Of a DNA stretch of 64,000 nt, positions 18,101 through 26,553 are shown in pieces. The stretch's first letter is position 1. Every line of letters starts with the position of its first letter. The notes below the pieces were generated by a model. That model saw only the letters and a program-made list of their open reading frames with translations. It had not been told where the DNA came from and did not search any database. Origin of the DNA: Salegentibacter sp. Hel_I_6 (GTDB taxonomy: Bacteria > Bacteroidota > Bacteroidia > Flavobacteriales > Flavobacteriaceae); NCBI RefSeq assembly GCF_000745315.1, contig NZ_JQNQ01000001.1, forward strand, positions 1,922,001 to 1,986,000. The letters run 5' to 3'. The translations under genes were made by a program, and so were the position numbers.

Positions 18101-18705
18101 ATGTTTTTTCTGAAGAAAACGATCTTTTCAACCAACAGCTATATGCTGGAGGAGAAGTTAATTACCGGTATGAAAACAGGGACAACCCATCTTACCCAAC
18201 TCGCGGATTTGAAGCTGAAATCACCACAGGTTATAAAACCAATATAGATGAGTACAACAATGAGTTTGCCTACATAAATCCAAGCCTCGCTATAGACTAT
18301 CCTTTACACTCAAGCGGGATTGCCGTATTGGCTTCTAAAGTAGGAGGTAAAGCAATCATTGGTGATAACTATGAATATTACGACGGAGCCATATTAGGCG
18401 GAAATGAAAATTTAAGAGCTTACCGATGGGAACGTTTCAACGGGAAACAATCGTTCTTCCATACCACAGATCTTCGCGTGGGTATAAGCAGATTCAAAAC
18501 TAATTTTATTCCATTGCAAATGGGAGTAAGCGCAGGATTTGATTATGGACGTGTTTGGGCTGAAGATTCTAATTCTGAAAGATGGAGAAACAATTATGGT
18601 GGTTCTATTTGGATAAACGGCTTTAGTGCCATCACCGGAAATCTTGGTTATTATTATGGAGACGATGGTGGCCGACTTACCTTCAGTTTCAATTTTAAAT
18701 TTTGA
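15118..18705 (+). CDS. BamA-like outer-membrane protein with degenerate metallophosphatase and kinase-like regions
   Basis: A 1195-residue exported protein. ATG 15118 gives a good signal peptide (1-24, ending ATAQ); an in-frame TTG at 15085 does not. Residues 35-330 align by eye with the metallophosphoesterase domain of this family (VDTQWYLENWDEHP, CDIKTRERFF), but the metal motifs are changed: GNIGN, PGNF, PGRNEW, LPHP and SGVDGN instead of GD, GDN, GNHD, HHP and GHxH. A middle region has GDWDRH (574-579) and PIPRDRDFAF (602-608 for RDRDFAF). The last 300 residues form a BamA/TamA-like barrel ending in GRLTFSFNFKF. It probably sits in the outer membrane with a periplasmic N-terminal part. 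The substrate is unknown. Confidence 0.8.
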   Translation: MGNINTIFKLTFLLFITGFSATAQVTPGEEDPKTLEHTYYLAGNIGNDLTGEGKILLENIVEASKKDKEATLLVPGNFLPADGFPKNEKERETQKQFLKENLLDAVREFNGKVIFTPGRNEWTKGGQNRIDDLESFLQDSQSNIEVWPDDGCPLEQEDITDDVILITVDTQWYLENWDEHPNMNSKCDIKTRERFFTEFKDDIKDAHGKTILVSLPHPIMSNSKRSFVEKIGGFSPQDYQNKEHSYLRGRLETLASQFDNVIFLSGVDGNLQYLEDDGIPQIISGTTGKNNNLKIRKDEHFGTTKNGYARLKLYKNNETLVEFFAIENPGNPIFSKMIKSDEPNWDEIEFKTKEQIGDTINASIYTEEETNKSGFYKSLIGDFYRDVYSTKIKAPVLFLDTLEGNLEPLKEGGGMQSRSLRFIGEDKHEFTIRALRKSATRFLQATTIKDHYIKDYLENTIAQRYALDLFTSAHPYARYSLKHINDLLDIYAGKPQIFYIPKQKALGLNNDEYGDELYMFEAHVGDENKEFERFGSPEDIISTTDLLEELRESKDAVPDEKAFIKNRLVDMLIGDWDRHFDQWRWAEHSQEDGKKLYKPIPRDRDFAFPNYDGFIPDLVKLGIPLVRKMETYDDNVDNVKWFNLSGYPLDQRLLKTSDLDDWMEQVNFIQSQLTDEEIDIAFEALPDAAKDESVENIKASLKARRDNLGDIAERYYKYLQEFQVLTGTEEDDTFIIERQANGTTEIVMINEDGKEVFRNSYNAEATDEIWIYGLEGDDTFEVIGEGNKPIKIKVIGGEENDIYDFENTKKIKLFDHKSKENTIKNPKSKKWLVDSYEINTFDPDKRKRSENKILPQADYNGDEGLSFGLMDIYTTYGLTNNPFNTQHTFKASYYFATNGFEIGYQGEFAHIFYNWNLGIEARYTSPNFAINYFGDGVDSEYDRDANGRDYNRVLIEQWEIAPSLIWRGRSGGSFYVKPMLQSRNVSYDEDRFIADVFSEENDLFNQQLYAGGEVNYRYENRDNPSYPTRGFEAEITTGYKTNIDEYNNEFAYINPSLAIDYPLHSSGIAVLASKVGGKAIIGDNYEYYDGAILGGNENLRAYRWERFNGKQSFFHTTDLRVGISRFKTNFIPLQMGVSAGFDYGRVWAEDSNSERWRNNYGGSIWINGFSAITGNLGYYYGDDGGRLTFSFNFKF

Positions 18706-19058
18706 GTAGAACTCCTTAGAATTAACCTACTAAGCACTTAGAAAATATAACATACTTAATTGTCAGGCCAACCTGAAGAGTTTTAATTTCGATACTCAGG
18801 TAAACTACGCGCATAAAATTTAAGGTTGAATCTATAGGTTTCAAAGACTTTTCTATTATATCTACATTTGAAATACTGTGTAAATGCATAAGTATTTCCA
18901 CACAGTTGTGGATTAATTAATGGGGAAATTCCGTTTTTTTTTCTTTTCAAATTATCAAAAACACATCAATTTCACTTAAAAGACTTAAAATCAGTTAATT
19001 TTTAATGTTAAAAGCCAAACACTCATAACTTTATTTTTTAGGAAGGGTAATTGAATTA
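18706..19058. promoter_or_regulatory. long leader region with promoter-like box and hairpin
   Basis: TACATTTG at 18863-18870 matches TAnnTTTG, with TTTC 20 bases upstream as a weak -33. A hairpin follows at once: ACTGTGT (18875-18881) and ACACAGT (18900-18906). Next come GGAAATTCC and a run of nine T (about 18932-18942), which together look like a weak terminator. The membrane protein ATG is at 19059, so a transcript from here would have a leader of about 180 bases with a possible attenuator. Confidence 0.35.
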
Positions 19059-20309
19059 ATGGGAAGAAAGAAAAGAATAATGACCCCAGATATAGATCTA
19101 ATTCATAACCTTTTGCAGGCGATAATGCTAATTCCGTTTTTGCATTTGCTGAACCAGTATATTTTCAAAAAAATTAAACAGAAACACGATTTTTTCTCAG
19201 CCAGCCTGATGAACAAATTGTTCTATTATCACCTAGTCTTTGCAGGGATTTATTATACGTATGCTTTTTTTAATCCTTCAGATTCCAAACGTTATTTCAG
19301 CGTCCCGGGAAAAGAAGGTAAAACCTGGAGCGGCTTTCTAGAAACCGGAACCTCATTTATAGATTTTCTATCATATCCATTTATCAATTTCTTCGGTTTC
19401 AGCTACGAAATGATGATGTTGCTTTTTAGCTGGATCGGCTTTATGGGCTTTGTTTACGCCTATCTATTTTTCAAAGAAAATATTGCGATAAATATCAAAA
19501 TATTCAAAAAAATAGATTTTTTAATACTTATACTTTTCCTTCCAAATATGCACTTTTGGACCGCTTCTTTAGGGAAAGGCGCACCTATTTTTCTGGGATT
19601 AATGTTATTCGCTTACGCATTAAGAAAGCCTAAAAACAGGATCTTTAGCTTAAGTTTGGGATCACTTCTGGTTTTCGCTATTAGGCCACATATGTTCTTA
19701 TTACTGGCCGGTGCAGGAATGTTGAGTATATTTATCAATAAAAACCAGATAAGCTTAAAGCAAAAAGCCATTTTCGTAGGTGCAATCACTGGAGTTTTAT
19801 TGCTTTTTCATAAGCAAATTCTTGACGTAGTAAACCTCGGAAGCTCTCAAAACCTAATCGCAGATTTTCTTTCTTTTACTGAAAATAGGGCGCAAAGTTT
19901 AGACAACGCAACTTCAGGCGTGCCCATGACCGACTATTCACTTATTGAAAAATTCTTTACCTTCTGGTTTAGACCGCTATTTTTTGATGCGCCAGGAATT
20001 CTTGGTGTGATCGTATCTATAGAGAATTTTATCTATTTACTGTTGTTCGGAAAGTTGTTTAAAAAGAGCTTCTTCGGATTTCTAAAAACAGCACCTGGAC
20101 ATGTGAAACTAAGCCTGATCTTATTTTTCACCACCTCTTTCGCAATGACTTTTGTAATGTCCAACCTGGGAATCATTTTAAGACAAAAATCAATGATCAT
20201 GTATTTCTTGTTTTTTGTGATCTATTATTTCCTGGCTTACGAAAAAGACACTGTGTTTAGATTAAAACAGGAAGTAACTGGAAGGAAGACGCTGGCAGAA
20301 GCTGCCTAA
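19059..20309 (+). CDS. polytopic membrane protein, polysaccharide-polymerase-like
   Basis: A 416-residue protein with about ten hydrophobic segments. The central motif MHFWTASLGKGAPIFLGLML, followed by a loop and FAIRPHMFLLLAGAGML, resembles the Wzy/EpsG-like membrane proteins of Bacteroidota that polymerise or export surface glycans. No glycosyltransferase genes surround it, so it is an orphan. Start ATG 19059; an ATG at 19080 would remove a basic N-terminal tail of seven residues. The hydrophobic topology is certain and the polymerase role is an inference. Confidence 0.65.
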   Translation: MGRKKRIMTPDIDLIHNLLQAIMLIPFLHLLNQYIFKKIKQKHDFFSASLMNKLFYYHLVFAGIYYTYAFFNPSDSKRYFSVPGKEGKTWSGFLETGTSFIDFLSYPFINFFGFSYEMMMLLFSWIGFMGFVYAYLFFKENIAINIKIFKKIDFLILILFLPNMHFWTASLGKGAPIFLGLMLFAYALRKPKNRIFSLSLGSLLVFAIRPHMFLLLAGAGMLSIFINKNQISLKQKAIFVGAITGVLLLFHKQILDVVNLGSSQNLIADFLSFTENRAQSLDNATSGVPMTDYSLIEKFFTFWFRPLFFDAPGILGVIVSIENFIYLLLFGKLFKKSFFGFLKTAPGHVKLSLILFFTTSFAMTFVMSNLGIILRQKSMIMYFLFFVIYYFLAYEKDTVFRLKQEVTGRKTLAEAA

Positions 20310-20348
20310 TTGTTCATTAATTTAATGCGGTCTTTGGAATACTGAAAA

Positions 20349-20819
20349 TTATTTCCAGAATTCATCTTCCCAAAGGCCGCAAGAAATTTCTTTTTCGTGG
20401 TGTTCCTGAATATGCTGAAGCTCTTCAGCTGAAGCTTCTTCCTGGATTTTATTAAAAAGCACCCGCTCTTCAAACCTGATATGTCCTTCCAGGTCGTTTT
20501 TAATCATCTCGAGAGCAAACGATATTTCAGTGTCCTGACAAAATAAGGCGGCCAGATGTTCATGTTCTTCCAGGGCCTGTTTTACCAACACATCCTGAGC
20601 GCTCAAAACCGGAAAAACATATTTTTCTTCAATTCTAAAATGTTCTTGTAACTGGTTTTCCCAAAACCAATCGGTATATTTTTTTATGCGTTGCGGTTCC
20701 ACGCCGGTTTCAAAACCTTTCCTAATTTTCCAGCAGAGCAAAAGCCCCTGGTGATGTTCTCTACTCAAAGGTTGAATAGCCTTATGTCTTTTTATAGGTT
20801 TATCTCTTGGCGGTACCAT
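20349..20819 (-). CDS. hemerythrin HHE domain protein
   Basis: A 156-residue helical protein with the HHE-type iron-ligand pattern: SREHHQGLLL (about residue 20), LQEHFRIEEKYVFP (about 58), EEHEHLAAL (about 84) and GHIRFEERVLFNK (about 112). Such proteins bind a di-iron site and act in oxygen, nitric oxide or iron-stress handling in the cytoplasm. No partner gene lies beside it. The family assignment is firm and the physiological role is open. Confidence 0.85.
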   Translation of the reverse strand: MVPPRDKPIKRHKAIQPLSREHHQGLLLCWKIRKGFETGVEPQRIKKYTDWFWENQLQEHFRIEEKYVFPVLSAQDVLVKQALEEHEHLAALFCQDTEISFALEMIKNDLEGHIRFEERVLFNKIQEEASAEELQHIQEHHEKEISCGLWEDEFWK

Positions 20820-20952
20820 AATTAGAAGTGTTGATTTCTATATAAAATAAGAAATCTAAATCTGTTTTACTCGATAATTGAGATTAAATTACCCCTCATA
20901 ATGCTTATAAAAGTTAAGCACGAAGTAATTTATTGAAATTTTTAATGAATAA

Positions 20953-22320
20953 TTATACCAATAGCAATCCTGCTATATAAACAAAACTTCCCACCAACAT
21001 CATTACCAGCGTATAGGGAAGGATTTCACGGGCTTTTAGTTTGGTGATGGCAAGTAATGGCAACGCCCAGAAAGGTTGCAGCATATTGGTTATCTGGTCT
21101 CCATAGGCCAAAGCCATCACGGCTTTATTAAGTGGCACTCCAAGTTTTAATGCACTTTCTAAAATTATTGGGCCCTGCACCGCCCATTGCCCACCGCCAC
21201 TGGGAACAAAAATATTTACGAGGCCAGCGCTAAAGAAGCTATAAACCGGCAAACTAACATCGGTTGCGATACTCACGAAAAACCCAGAAATATCACTCAC
21301 CAAACCCGTTTCCCGCATTATGCCCATTATCCCAAAATACAAAGGAAACTGAATTAAAATAGCCGCCGCTCCCCCAATGGCTTCTTCTAAAGCTTTTAAA
21401 AATGAAGCAAAAGACTCATGTAATAAAATACACAAGCAAAGCATTAGAAAATTCAGCATATTAGGCGTAAGGTTTCCTGCGGAAATTTCATCAGAATAAC
21501 TGGCGAAAAAAGCGGCGAGAAGAAGAAATCCAAAGATCAATCTTAGCGATTTTGAATGATCCAGTTTTTCGGCACCGGTAATCTTTGCGATATGATTTGT
21601 TTTTGTTTCAGTTTCAATTTTCACCGTTTTCGTTCCGCTGATTCTGGAAAGCAAATACAGCGTAAGCGGAATTAACACCAATAAAGTTCCGAAAATCAAT
21701 AAATTCCAGGAAGAAAAAATTGTACTTGATGTGGGAAGACTATTGGGCAATTGTGAAATAAACGCCGCATCTGCACCCGGAAAGAGACTGGCTAAATGAC
21801 CCTCTTCAGCGGCTTTTAATGGGGCGCTACCGCTCATTCCTCCGTGCCAAACCATTAAACCTACATAACCGGCGGCACCAATTAAGGGATAATTAATTTT
21901 GAAGCCTCTATTTGAAGCGGCTTCGGCAACTTTCCTCGCCATAATTGCTCCAAAGATCAATCCCAGTCCCCAGTTAAAAAATGCGACTAACATGGTTGAA
22001 ACCGAAACGATAATTACTGCGCTCGCATTTCCGGCTACTATTTTAGTTAACTGACTCGTAAGCCAGGAAACGGGTTTGCTTAGTACTAAGATGTGCCCCA
22101 CAACCAAAATGAGCATCATTTGCACCATAAAAACAATAAGTGCAGGATCCCACATCCCGGTTTGCCAGAAATCAAGGATTTGAATAGCAGAATTAGTATT
22201 GGTTTCTCCCGTAAAGAAGAACGCGACAAAAAGGGTGATTAACGTAAGTAACACCGCTAAAGTAAAGGGTGCTGGGATAAGTTTTTTAAAGGTATTTTCT
22301 ATAAAATTGCTAAGATTCAA
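20953..22320 (-). CDS. short-chain fatty acid transporter (AtoE type)
   Basis: A 455-residue membrane protein with about twelve helices, matching the AtoE short-chain fatty acid permease family: LIPAPFTLAVLLTLITL at the start, FNWGLGLIFGAIMARKVA near 120, MVWHGGMSGSAPLKAAEEGH near 160 and a VPSGGGQWAVQGPIILESA motif near 370. AtoE-type permeases import acetoacetate, butyrate and related acids. No acetoacetyl-CoA transferase genes are near. A hairpin CCCATCC/GGATGGG (22391-22417) lies in its upstream region. Confidence 0.85.
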   Translation of the reverse strand: MNLSNFIENTFKKLIPAPFTLAVLLTLITLFVAFFFTGETNTNSAIQILDFWQTGMWDPALIVFMVQMMLILVVGHILVLSKPVSWLTSQLTKIVAGNASAVIIVSVSTMLVAFFNWGLGLIFGAIMARKVAEAASNRGFKINYPLIGAAGYVGLMVWHGGMSGSAPLKAAEEGHLASLFPGADAAFISQLPNSLPTSSTIFSSWNLLIFGTLLVLIPLTLYLLSRISGTKTVKIETETKTNHIAKITGAEKLDHSKSLRLIFGFLLLAAFFASYSDEISAGNLTPNMLNFLMLCLCILLHESFASFLKALEEAIGGAAAILIQFPLYFGIMGIMRETGLVSDISGFFVSIATDVSLPVYSFFSAGLVNIFVPSGGGQWAVQGPIILESALKLGVPLNKAVMALAYGDQITNMLQPFWALPLLAITKLKAREILPYTLVMMLVGSFVYIAGLLLV

Positions 22321-22513
22321 ATTTTAATATTTAAACATGCTGATCTACCAAAATTGACTGTAATATTCGATTAATTTTACTACTAAAAATCCCATCCTAA
22401 AGTAGGGTTTGGATGGGCATTATCTATTAACACTGCTTAAAACTATAAATTATTTATTAATTTCTTATGAAATGCGGTTTCTAATTGAAAAGCTTTTGAC
22501 TAGTTAGCTATCA

Positions 22514-22546
22514 AAAGAAAGCCCCCGCCAAATTGACGAGGGTTTC
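22514..22546 (-). terminator. terminator after the GH97 gene
   Basis: On the minus strand GAAACCCTCG pairs with CGGGGGCTTTC with one bulged base, and a T-rich run follows (CTTTCTTTTG). It lies about 60 bp beyond the stop of the GH97 gene. Confidence 0.6.
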
Positions 22547-22603
22547 TTGTTATTGAATCATTTGCAGTATACAATCTACATTATACACTATACATTTTTT
22601 GAG

Positions 22604-24745
22604 CTACAGTTTCTCCAAATCTTTTACTTCATCTTTACTGGCTTCCATAATGCTTATCGCATAACCGCCACCGGGAGCAGATTTTTGTGAAAGCTCAGAC
22701 TTACTGTTCACGCGATATTTTTTAATCTCATAAGCCTGCGGATTATCTTTATAATGCGCATCTTCAGCATCAGCATAAACCGTAGCGATATAAGTTTTTC
22801 CTTTTTCAAGGAAATCAAATTCAATTTCGGAAGTTCTTGGCGTAAGTCCGTTTACATTACCTACAAACCAGTTATTTCCGTCTTTTTCTTTTCGGGCAAT
22901 CGTAATATAATCTCCCGGCTCAGCTTCCAGGTAAACACTTTTTTCCCAATCTATAGCCACATCTTTTATAAACTGAAATGCATCCATAAACTGCTCATAA
23001 TGCTTAGGCAAATCGGCTGCCATTTGCAAAGGCGAATACATCGTCACATACAAAGCCAACTGATTCGCCAGGGTGCTGTTTACGTGAGAATTGTTATCTG
23101 GATTCAGTTTACTGATATCCATTTTAAAAATTCCAGGTGTATAATCCATCGGCCCACCAATTAAACGTGTAAAAGGCAAAACGGTCACGTGATTTGGTTT
23201 ATTTCCGCCGAAGGCCTGGTATTCAGTTCCACGAGCCGATTCGTTGGCGATAAGGTTTGGCCAGGTTCTGGCAATTCCGGTTGGTCTAACAGCTTCGTGC
23301 GCGTTGATCATAATCTCATATTCCGCGGCTTTTTCAAGCGCATATTGATAATGATTTACAATCCACTGGCTATAATGGTTTTCTCCTCTTGGAAGAATAT
23401 CGCCTACATAACCGGTTTTAACCGCGTTGTAATTATTGGCTTTCATAAACTTGTAAGCCGTATCTAAGTGCCTTTCGTAATTTCTAACCGAAGCCGACGT
23501 TTCGTGGTGCATAATCATTTCCACGTCTTTGCTTTTTGCATATTCTCTAATTTCATCTACATCAAAATCTGGGTAAGGTGTTACAAAATCGAAGACATAA
23601 TCTTTAGAATTTCCAAACCAATCTTCCCAACCTACATTCCAACCTTCAACTAAAAGTCCGTCAAAACCGTGTTCCGAAGCAAAATCTATATATCTTTTTA
23701 CGTTCTCGGTATTTGCTGCGTGAGTGTCATTAGGTTCAGCGGCTTCAAAATCGGTTTCACCAAGTTTTACTGCGGCAAATTCATCGGTATAGTCCCAGGA
23801 GCTCATTCCTGTGATCATTTCCCACCAAACGCCCATATATTTCATTGGTTTGATCCACGAAGTATCTTCAATCTTACTGGGTTCATTTAGGTTATAAGTG
23901 ATTCTGGAAGAAAGAATATCTTTTGCCGCATCACTAACAATTATAGTTCTCCAGGGTGTTTTTCCGGGAGCGATCATATAGGCTTTATCACCATTTACAT
24001 CTGGTGTTAACCAGGATTCAAAAACCATAGTTTCGTCGTCCAGGTTTAAGTGCATTGCAGGATAATCTAATAAAGCGGCTTCGTGTAAATTTATATACAG
24101 ACCGTCTTCGGTTTTAAGCATCAGCGAAGTTTGCACTCCTGTGGGCGAGAATGATTTTTGAGAAACATTGGCGGTTACCGCCTCTGCCATCAAGCCTCTT
24201 ATTTCTGAAAGTTTACTTTCGGTATAATCGTATTCCTGGGTATCATAGTCACCGGCGATCCAAAAAACGGTGTGATCTCCGGTCATGGCAAATTCGGTTT
24301 TTTCATCTGAAATTACGAAATGCGCAAGATTGTCTTGCTGCGGAAATTCGTATCTAAACCCAAGCCCGTCATTGAACAATCGGAAACGAATCAGCATTTT
24401 TCGTTCTGAATCTTCCTGATTTAAATGTACAACAAGTTCATTATAATGATTTTCAATCTCACTTTCTTCACCCCAAACCGGTGTCCAGGTTTCGTTAAAA
24501 GTAGATTTTTCGGTGTTTTCTATGCTAAAGTTTGCGGTAAGCGGCTGCCCTTCTTTTAACTCTAAGCCAAGCTTACTTTTTTCAATAATAGTTTGTCCTT
24601 CAAACTCCAGGTTATAAACCGGAGTACCATCTTCCTGAAGGGAGAAATTCATCTCGAGATTTCCGTTAGGAGATTCCAGTTTTTGAGCTTGCATACTTCC
24701 AAAAACAACCAGGCATAGCAGGCTTAATATTAATCTACTTTTCAT
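22604..24745 (-). CDS. glycoside hydrolase family 97 (alpha-glucosidase-like)
   Basis: A 713-residue exported enzyme with a signal peptide (1-20, ending SMQAQ). The N-terminal beta-sandwich of GH97 is followed by the catalytic barrel, with VEGWNVGWEDW near residue 365, MIMHHETSAS near 410, MINAHEAVRPTGIARTWPN near 477 and NESARGTEYQAFGGNKP near 500, and then a C-terminal beta domain. The conserved glutamates fit the inverting, SusB-like subgroup that releases glucose from alpha-glucans. No SusC/SusD pair is adjacent, so this is not part of a visible polysaccharide-utilisation locus. It ends at a terminator near 22.53 kb and has its own -7 box upstream. Confidence 0.92.
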   Translation of the reverse strand: MKSRLILSLLCLVVFGSMQAQKLESPNGNLEMNFSLQEDGTPVYNLEFEGQTIIEKSKLGLELKEGQPLTANFSIENTEKSTFNETWTPVWGEESEIENHYNELVVHLNQEDSERKMLIRFRLFNDGLGFRYEFPQQDNLAHFVISDEKTEFAMTGDHTVFWIAGDYDTQEYDYTESKLSEIRGLMAEAVTANVSQKSFSPTGVQTSLMLKTEDGLYINLHEAALLDYPAMHLNLDDETMVFESWLTPDVNGDKAYMIAPGKTPWRTIIVSDAAKDILSSRITYNLNEPSKIEDTSWIKPMKYMGVWWEMITGMSSWDYTDEFAAVKLGETDFEAAEPNDTHAANTENVKRYIDFASEHGFDGLLVEGWNVGWEDWFGNSKDYVFDFVTPYPDFDVDEIREYAKSKDVEMIMHHETSASVRNYERHLDTAYKFMKANNYNAVKTGYVGDILPRGENHYSQWIVNHYQYALEKAAEYEIMINAHEAVRPTGIARTWPNLIANESARGTEYQAFGGNKPNHVTVLPFTRLIGGPMDYTPGIFKMDISKLNPDNNSHVNSTLANQLALYVTMYSPLQMAADLPKHYEQFMDAFQFIKDVAIDWEKSVYLEAEPGDYITIARKEKDGNNWFVGNVNGLTPRTSEIEFDFLEKGKTYIATVYADAEDAHYKDNPQAYEIKKYRVNSKSELSQKSAPGGGYAISIMEASKDEVKDLEKL

Positions 24746-24773
24746 AAATTCTACTTTAATATGTGTGAATCTA

Positions 24774-24781
24774 CAAAAGTA
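24774..24781 (-). promoter_or_regulatory. -7 box for the GH97 gene
   Basis: TACTTTTG on the minus strand matches TAnnTTTG and lies about 30 bases before the ATG at 24745. No TTG is seen at the usual -33 distance. Confidence 0.4.
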
Positions 24782-24822
24782 CGGTTTTAAGCAAATTTAG
24801 AGAAATAGCGCTCCGGGGAAAT

Positions 24823-26544
24823 TTATTCTACCTTAAATTGTTTCTTTAAGCTTATTGGATCTCCATCTATGGTAAAACCTTCCAGACTAATCTCAAAAGT
24901 TCCTGTAACATCTGAAGTAAAGAATTCAATCGACTTATTATTCTCTTCAAGCTTAATTTGAGGCATCCAGAAAAGCTGATACCTAAAATCGGGAATCCTT
25001 TCGAATTTTCCTGTATCAGTATAATTCTGAAAGATATAGTTTTTCTCCAATTCTGGAGCTTCTATGCTAATTCTCGTGAGTTCATCTATGGTTTCTACAT
25101 AATCACCTTCAAAAGTTTTTACTATAATTAAACCCTGTGCAACCATTGGTCCCAGGTAATAATTATTTCTAAAAACCTCAATACTTTCTACTTTCTCTGA
25201 AGGGTATTTTATGAAATGAGCATGATCTTTAACCAAAACATTATCTACCAATAATAATGGTGGTAAACGATAATCCAGAGAATTTTGAATCCCACTTACC
25301 CGAAACTCTGATTCACCCTGTTCCCCTTTTCTAATTCTTGCTAAAGAAATAATTTCTACAAAAGTTTCCTCAAGGGTTTTAAACCGGGTATAATTATCCA
25401 GCGGGTATAGTTGTGACTCCCCGAGAAATAAATTTTTGTTTATTAATGCTATTACCGGCAGACTATCGGCTTTCACTTCGTAATATGCGTTTTCAATTTG
25501 ATGATGGACACTGCGCTGCAGAATTTCTTCGTTTGCCTCGGGGCTTATTTTATAATCCCTAAAATTTAATGCTGAAGTGCTAACCTTGGGCTTTTCCTTT
25601 AAATCAATTTTATAATCTGAATTTTCTTTACCCATCACCTGAATGAAGGTATATTCTCGTTGAAATTCCTCATCCAAATTAATGTAAAACTCTCCTCGCT
25701 TATTCACTAAGGAGGTTTTAAAAACAGGAAAATCTCCATTTATAGATAGTGCCACCTGGGGCATGCGACTTGAATTTTCCGGTCGCGGTGAAAGTGTTCC
25801 CATTAATAGCTCTCCCCTTAACTCCGGAATATAAAATTCTGAATTTGAGATTTTTTCAAATTTATAATTGCTGCTATAATTAAAACTTGTTTGTTTTTCG
25901 GGAATTTCGAATTCAGTAAGTTTATTTACTGAAAGCGAAAAATCTCCAGAAATTTTTTCGGCGTTTAAAATTTCCAGTATTATATTTTCCCTTTTCCTAA
26001 AAACATTCTTAGCTAAAGAAAGTGATAAGATTTCTTCGAAATTTTCAACTGAAACGTCTATTAGATTCGTCGTGCTTATTTTTTTATCGGAATTAATAAT
26101 ATTCTGCTCGCTTTGATATGGATTTATAGATAGAATATCTCCCCGAAAGCTGTTCTGAACCCCTCCATTTTGCATCCACTGGGTGTATGCCACTAATTTA
26201 TAATGCCCCGAAGCAACATTATTAGGAACAAAAAAATCACTTCCCCCAAGGCCATTTTCAAGATATATTTTATGCTTAAAAACCTCCTCTCCATTCTTAT
26301 TTAAAAGGGAAACATAAGCGACCTGGCTTAATTTACTAAGTTTATTTGTTTCGGCATTAAGTACATAAACCTTATAATAAAATTGAGTACCCGGCATTAA
26401 AAGTGATGAATTATAATGCACAAAAACCTGCTCATGAGGAAGTTCTTTAAATTTCTCCTGCAACTGTATATTGGACGTTACTGGCTGTGCCCACATTCCG
26501 AAAAACGGAAAGAAAACCAAGAGTATTTTTAATAGATTATACAT
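24823..26544 (-). CDS. exported MG2-like protein of a TonB-receptor operon
   Basis: A 573-residue exported protein with a signal peptide (1-19, ending MWAQ). The N-terminal segment, EQVFVHYNSSLLMPGTQFYYKVYVLNA and GGSDFFVPNNVASGHYKL in parts, is the MG2-like fold of alpha-2-macroglobulin relatives often encoded beside TonB-dependent receptors in Bacteroidota. Near residue 440-485 LLLVDNVLVKDHAHFIKY, then KVESIEVFRN and GLIIVKTFEGDY, resembles the end of a TonB receptor plug domain. It is the last gene of a four-gene unit, 9 bp after the DUF4249 gene. A role in surface binding or partner docking is plausible but not shown. Confidence 0.65.
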   Translation of the reverse strand: MYNLLKILLVFFPFFGMWAQPVTSNIQLQEKFKELPHEQVFVHYNSSLLMPGTQFYYKVYVLNAETNKLSKLSQVAYVSLLNKNGEEVFKHKIYLENGLGGSDFFVPNNVASGHYKLVAYTQWMQNGGVQNSFRGDILSINPYQSEQNIINSDKKISTTNLIDVSVENFEEILSLSLAKNVFRKRENIILEILNAEKISGDFSLSVNKLTEFEIPEKQTSFNYSSNYKFEKISNSEFYIPELRGELLMGTLSPRPENSSRMPQVALSINGDFPVFKTSLVNKRGEFYINLDEEFQREYTFIQVMGKENSDYKIDLKEKPKVSTSALNFRDYKISPEANEEILQRSVHHQIENAYYEVKADSLPVIALINKNLFLGESQLYPLDNYTRFKTLEETFVEIISLARIRKGEQGESEFRVSGIQNSLDYRLPPLLLVDNVLVKDHAHFIKYPSEKVESIEVFRNNYYLGPMVAQGLIIVKTFEGDYVETIDELTRISIEAPELEKNYIFQNYTDTGKFERIPDFRYQLFWMPQIKLEENNKSIEFFTSDVTGTFEISLEGFTIDGDPISLKKQFKVE

Positions 26545-26553
26545 TATTAATTT

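Noticed and set aside
22391..22417. CCCATCC/GGATGGG hairpin as a riboswitch or terminator
   Set aside because: It lacks a T-run and shows no known riboswitch signature; it is only noted with the AtoE-type gene.
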